A DNA stretch of 64,000 nt from Streptomyces sp. NBC_01244 (lineage in GTDB: Bacteria > Actinomycetota > Actinomycetes > Streptomycetales > Streptomycetaceae): NCBI RefSeq assembly GCF_035987325.1, contig NZ_CP108488.1, positions 7,750,001-7,814,000 on the forward strand, in the 5' to 3' direction. The notes below the pieces were generated by a model, which ran no database searches, was not told where the DNA came from, and was given only the letters and a program-made list of their open reading frames with translations. Every line of letters begins with the position of its first letter. Position 1 is the first letter of the stretch. Below, piece by piece: positions 62,910 to 64,000 of the stretch. Both the position numbers and the translations under genes were made by a program.

Positions 62910-63644
62910 CTACGCCGCGTGGCCGCCGTCCACCGAGAACTCGGCCCCCGTGACGTAAGCGGAGTCCGGGCCCGCGAGGAAGGACACCATGGCGGCCACC
63001 TCCTGCGGGGTGGCGAAGCGGCCCAGGGCCGTCATGGCCGCCTGCGCGGCGGCGTAGGGGCCGTCCGCGGGGTTCATGTCGGTGTCCACCGGGCCCGGGT
63101 GGACCAGGTTCGCGGTGATCCCGCGCTCGCCGAGCTCCCGCGAGAGGGCCTTGGTCAGGCCGGTCAGCGCCGCCTTGCTCATCGCGTACAGGGTGCCGCC
63201 CGGGCCCGGCACCCGCTGGGTCATGCAGCTGCCGATGGTGATGATCCGCCCGCCCCGGCCCATCCGCCCGGCCGCGGCGCGGGAGGCCAGGAAGGCGCCC
63301 CGGACGTTGATCGCGAGGACGCGGTCCACGTCCGCGATGGTGAGCCCCTCCAGCGGGCCGAGCACGCCCACGCCGGCGTTGTTCACCAGGACGTCGAGCC
63401 GGCCGAGGCCCCGTACGGTCTCCTCCACCGCCCCGGCGGCCCGCTCCGCGCCCCCCGCGTCGGCGCGCAGGGCCAGGCCGCGCCGGCCCAGCGCCTCGAT
63501 CTTGCCGACGACCGCCCGCGCCGCTTCCGCGTCGTCGACGTAGGTGAGGGCCACGTCGGTACCGTCCTGCGCGAGCCGCAGCGCGGTCGCGGCGCCGATC
63601 CCCCTGCTGCCGCCCGTCACCAGGGCCACTGCGTTGCCGTTCAT
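62910..63644 (-). CDS. short-chain dehydrogenase/reductase
   Basis: 244 residues from ATG 63644 with GGAGG 6 nt upstream. The TGGSRGIG cofactor loop, NNAG, the catalytic Ser in ITIGSCMTQ and Y-x3-K in YAMSKAAL give the classic SDR set. The tail YVTGAEFSVDGG is typical of 3-oxoacyl-ACP reductase-like enzymes. Substrate unknown. The gene is divergent from the truncated gene at the right edge. Confidence 0.9.
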   Translation of the reverse strand: MNGNAVALVTGGSRGIGAATALRLAQDGTDVALTYVDDAEAARAVVGKIEALGRRGLALRADAGGAERAAGAVEETVRGLGRLDVLVNNAGVGVLGPLEGLTIADVDRVLAINVRGAFLASRAAAGRMGRGGRIITIGSCMTQRVPGPGGTLYAMSKAALTGLTKALSRELGERGITANLVHPGPVDTDMNPADGPYAAAQAAMTALGRFATPQEVAAMVSFLAGPDSAYVTGAEFSVDGGHAA

Positions 63645-63815
63645 GGTGTTCCTCCGCGTCTTGATTGGTTGCGAGTTCAATGAAATCGCCCGGGGGTGAA
63701 CGGCGCTGGCAGGAAACGGACATCGCGTTCGCGCGCGCCGCGGCGATGAGTTCCGGGCGGCCCGGGAGTCTGAACCCGTGACAGCCGACGTACCGGAGCC
63801 AAGGAGCGCAGAGCC

Positions 63816-64000
63816 ATGGGAAAGCTGACCCTCACCACCTTCCTGACCCTCGACGGTGTGATGCAGGCCCCCGGCGGCCCGGACGAGGACACCAGTGGCG
63901 GGTTCACGTACGGCGGCTGGCTCGTGCCCTTCGCCGACGAGGGCATGGGGGAGTTCGTCACCGAGGTCTTCGACCGGGCCGGGGCCTTCCTGTTCGGGCG
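63816..64000 (+). CDS. dihydrofolate reductase-family protein (RibD C-terminal type), 5' part
   Basis: Only the first 61 codons are in the window, from ATG 63816 with AAGGAG 9 nt upstream. [20 protein letters not shown], then [11 protein letters not shown] is the usual opening of the DUF/RibD_C dihydrofolate-reductase-like proteins of actinomycetes. The NADPH-binding and catalytic regions lie beyond the edge. Confidence 0.8.
   Translation, partial: MGKLTLTTFLTLDGVMQAPGGPDEDTSGGFTYGGWLVPFADEGMGEFVTEVFDRAGAFLFG

Overview
The window reads as chromosomal DNA of a Streptomyces-type actinomycete. GC is high, starts are often GTG or TTG, many genes are coupled by ATGA/GTGA overlaps, and the right-hand gene set matches the Streptomyces purine-degradation region. 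No species can be named from sequence alone, and no rRNA, tRNA or CRISPR array was found.

Left part, about 1-26.2 kb, looks like a layered accessory region. It contains: (1) an ASCH-domain gene and the decayed remains of a flavoprotein gene; (2) a very large predicted defence gene of about 2,096 codons, with an N-terminal nuclease-like domain and a STAND NTPase core, coupled to a 265-residue partner; (3) a leftward run of genes with 4-nt overlaps (HATPase, MurA-like enolpyruvyl transferase, metallophosphoesterase, two dCTP-deaminase-fold proteins, GT4 glycosyltransferase, then a serine hydrolase), divergent from an XRE regulator and an intact flavoprotein; (4) an integrated mobilisable element with MobC, relaxase, a candidate oriT, a field of GGGGACGGTCCCC palindromes, a DnaC-like helicase loader, a replication-initiator-like protein, an XRE repressor, an excisionase and a tyrosine integrase; (5) two small overlapping genes that each carry an amyloid-signalling-like motif, one at its N terminus and one at its C terminus.

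Middle and right part, 26.2-64 kb, is ordinary chromosome. After corA, an AlkZ-like DNA glycosylase gene, an acyl-CoA synthetase and a glutathione peroxidase comes a purine, urate and glyoxylate regulon: glyoxylate carboligase, catalase, tartronate semialdehyde reductase, hydroxypyruvate isomerase, OHCU decarboxylase, hydroxyisourate hydrolase, uricase, 8-oxoguanine deaminase and an NCS2 purine permease. Further right are malate synthase, allantoinase, allantoicase and their likely repressor AllR (IclR family). Urate is oxidised to allantoin, and catalase removes the peroxide made by uricase. Allantoin becomes ureidoglycolate plus urea. Glyoxylate formed from it downstream would go to malate synthase, or through Gcl, Hyi and GlxR to glycerate. 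Two palindromes recur in front of these genes: TTCC(G/A/T)-N5-(C/T)GGAA, probably the AllR box, and TCAACA-N3-TGTTGA, whose regulator is unknown.

Between these blocks lie regulators (double-AsnC, NB-ARC, MocR, a NarL two-component pair with an ABC transporter), a secreted SGNH hydrolase, an exoribonuclease, a VOC protein, an SDR and a truncated dihydrofolate-reductase-like gene at the right edge. The best candidates for undescribed biology are the giant NTPase pair, the MurA/Dcd/GT cassette with its complementary half-degraded Dcd paralogs, and the amyloid-motif pair.
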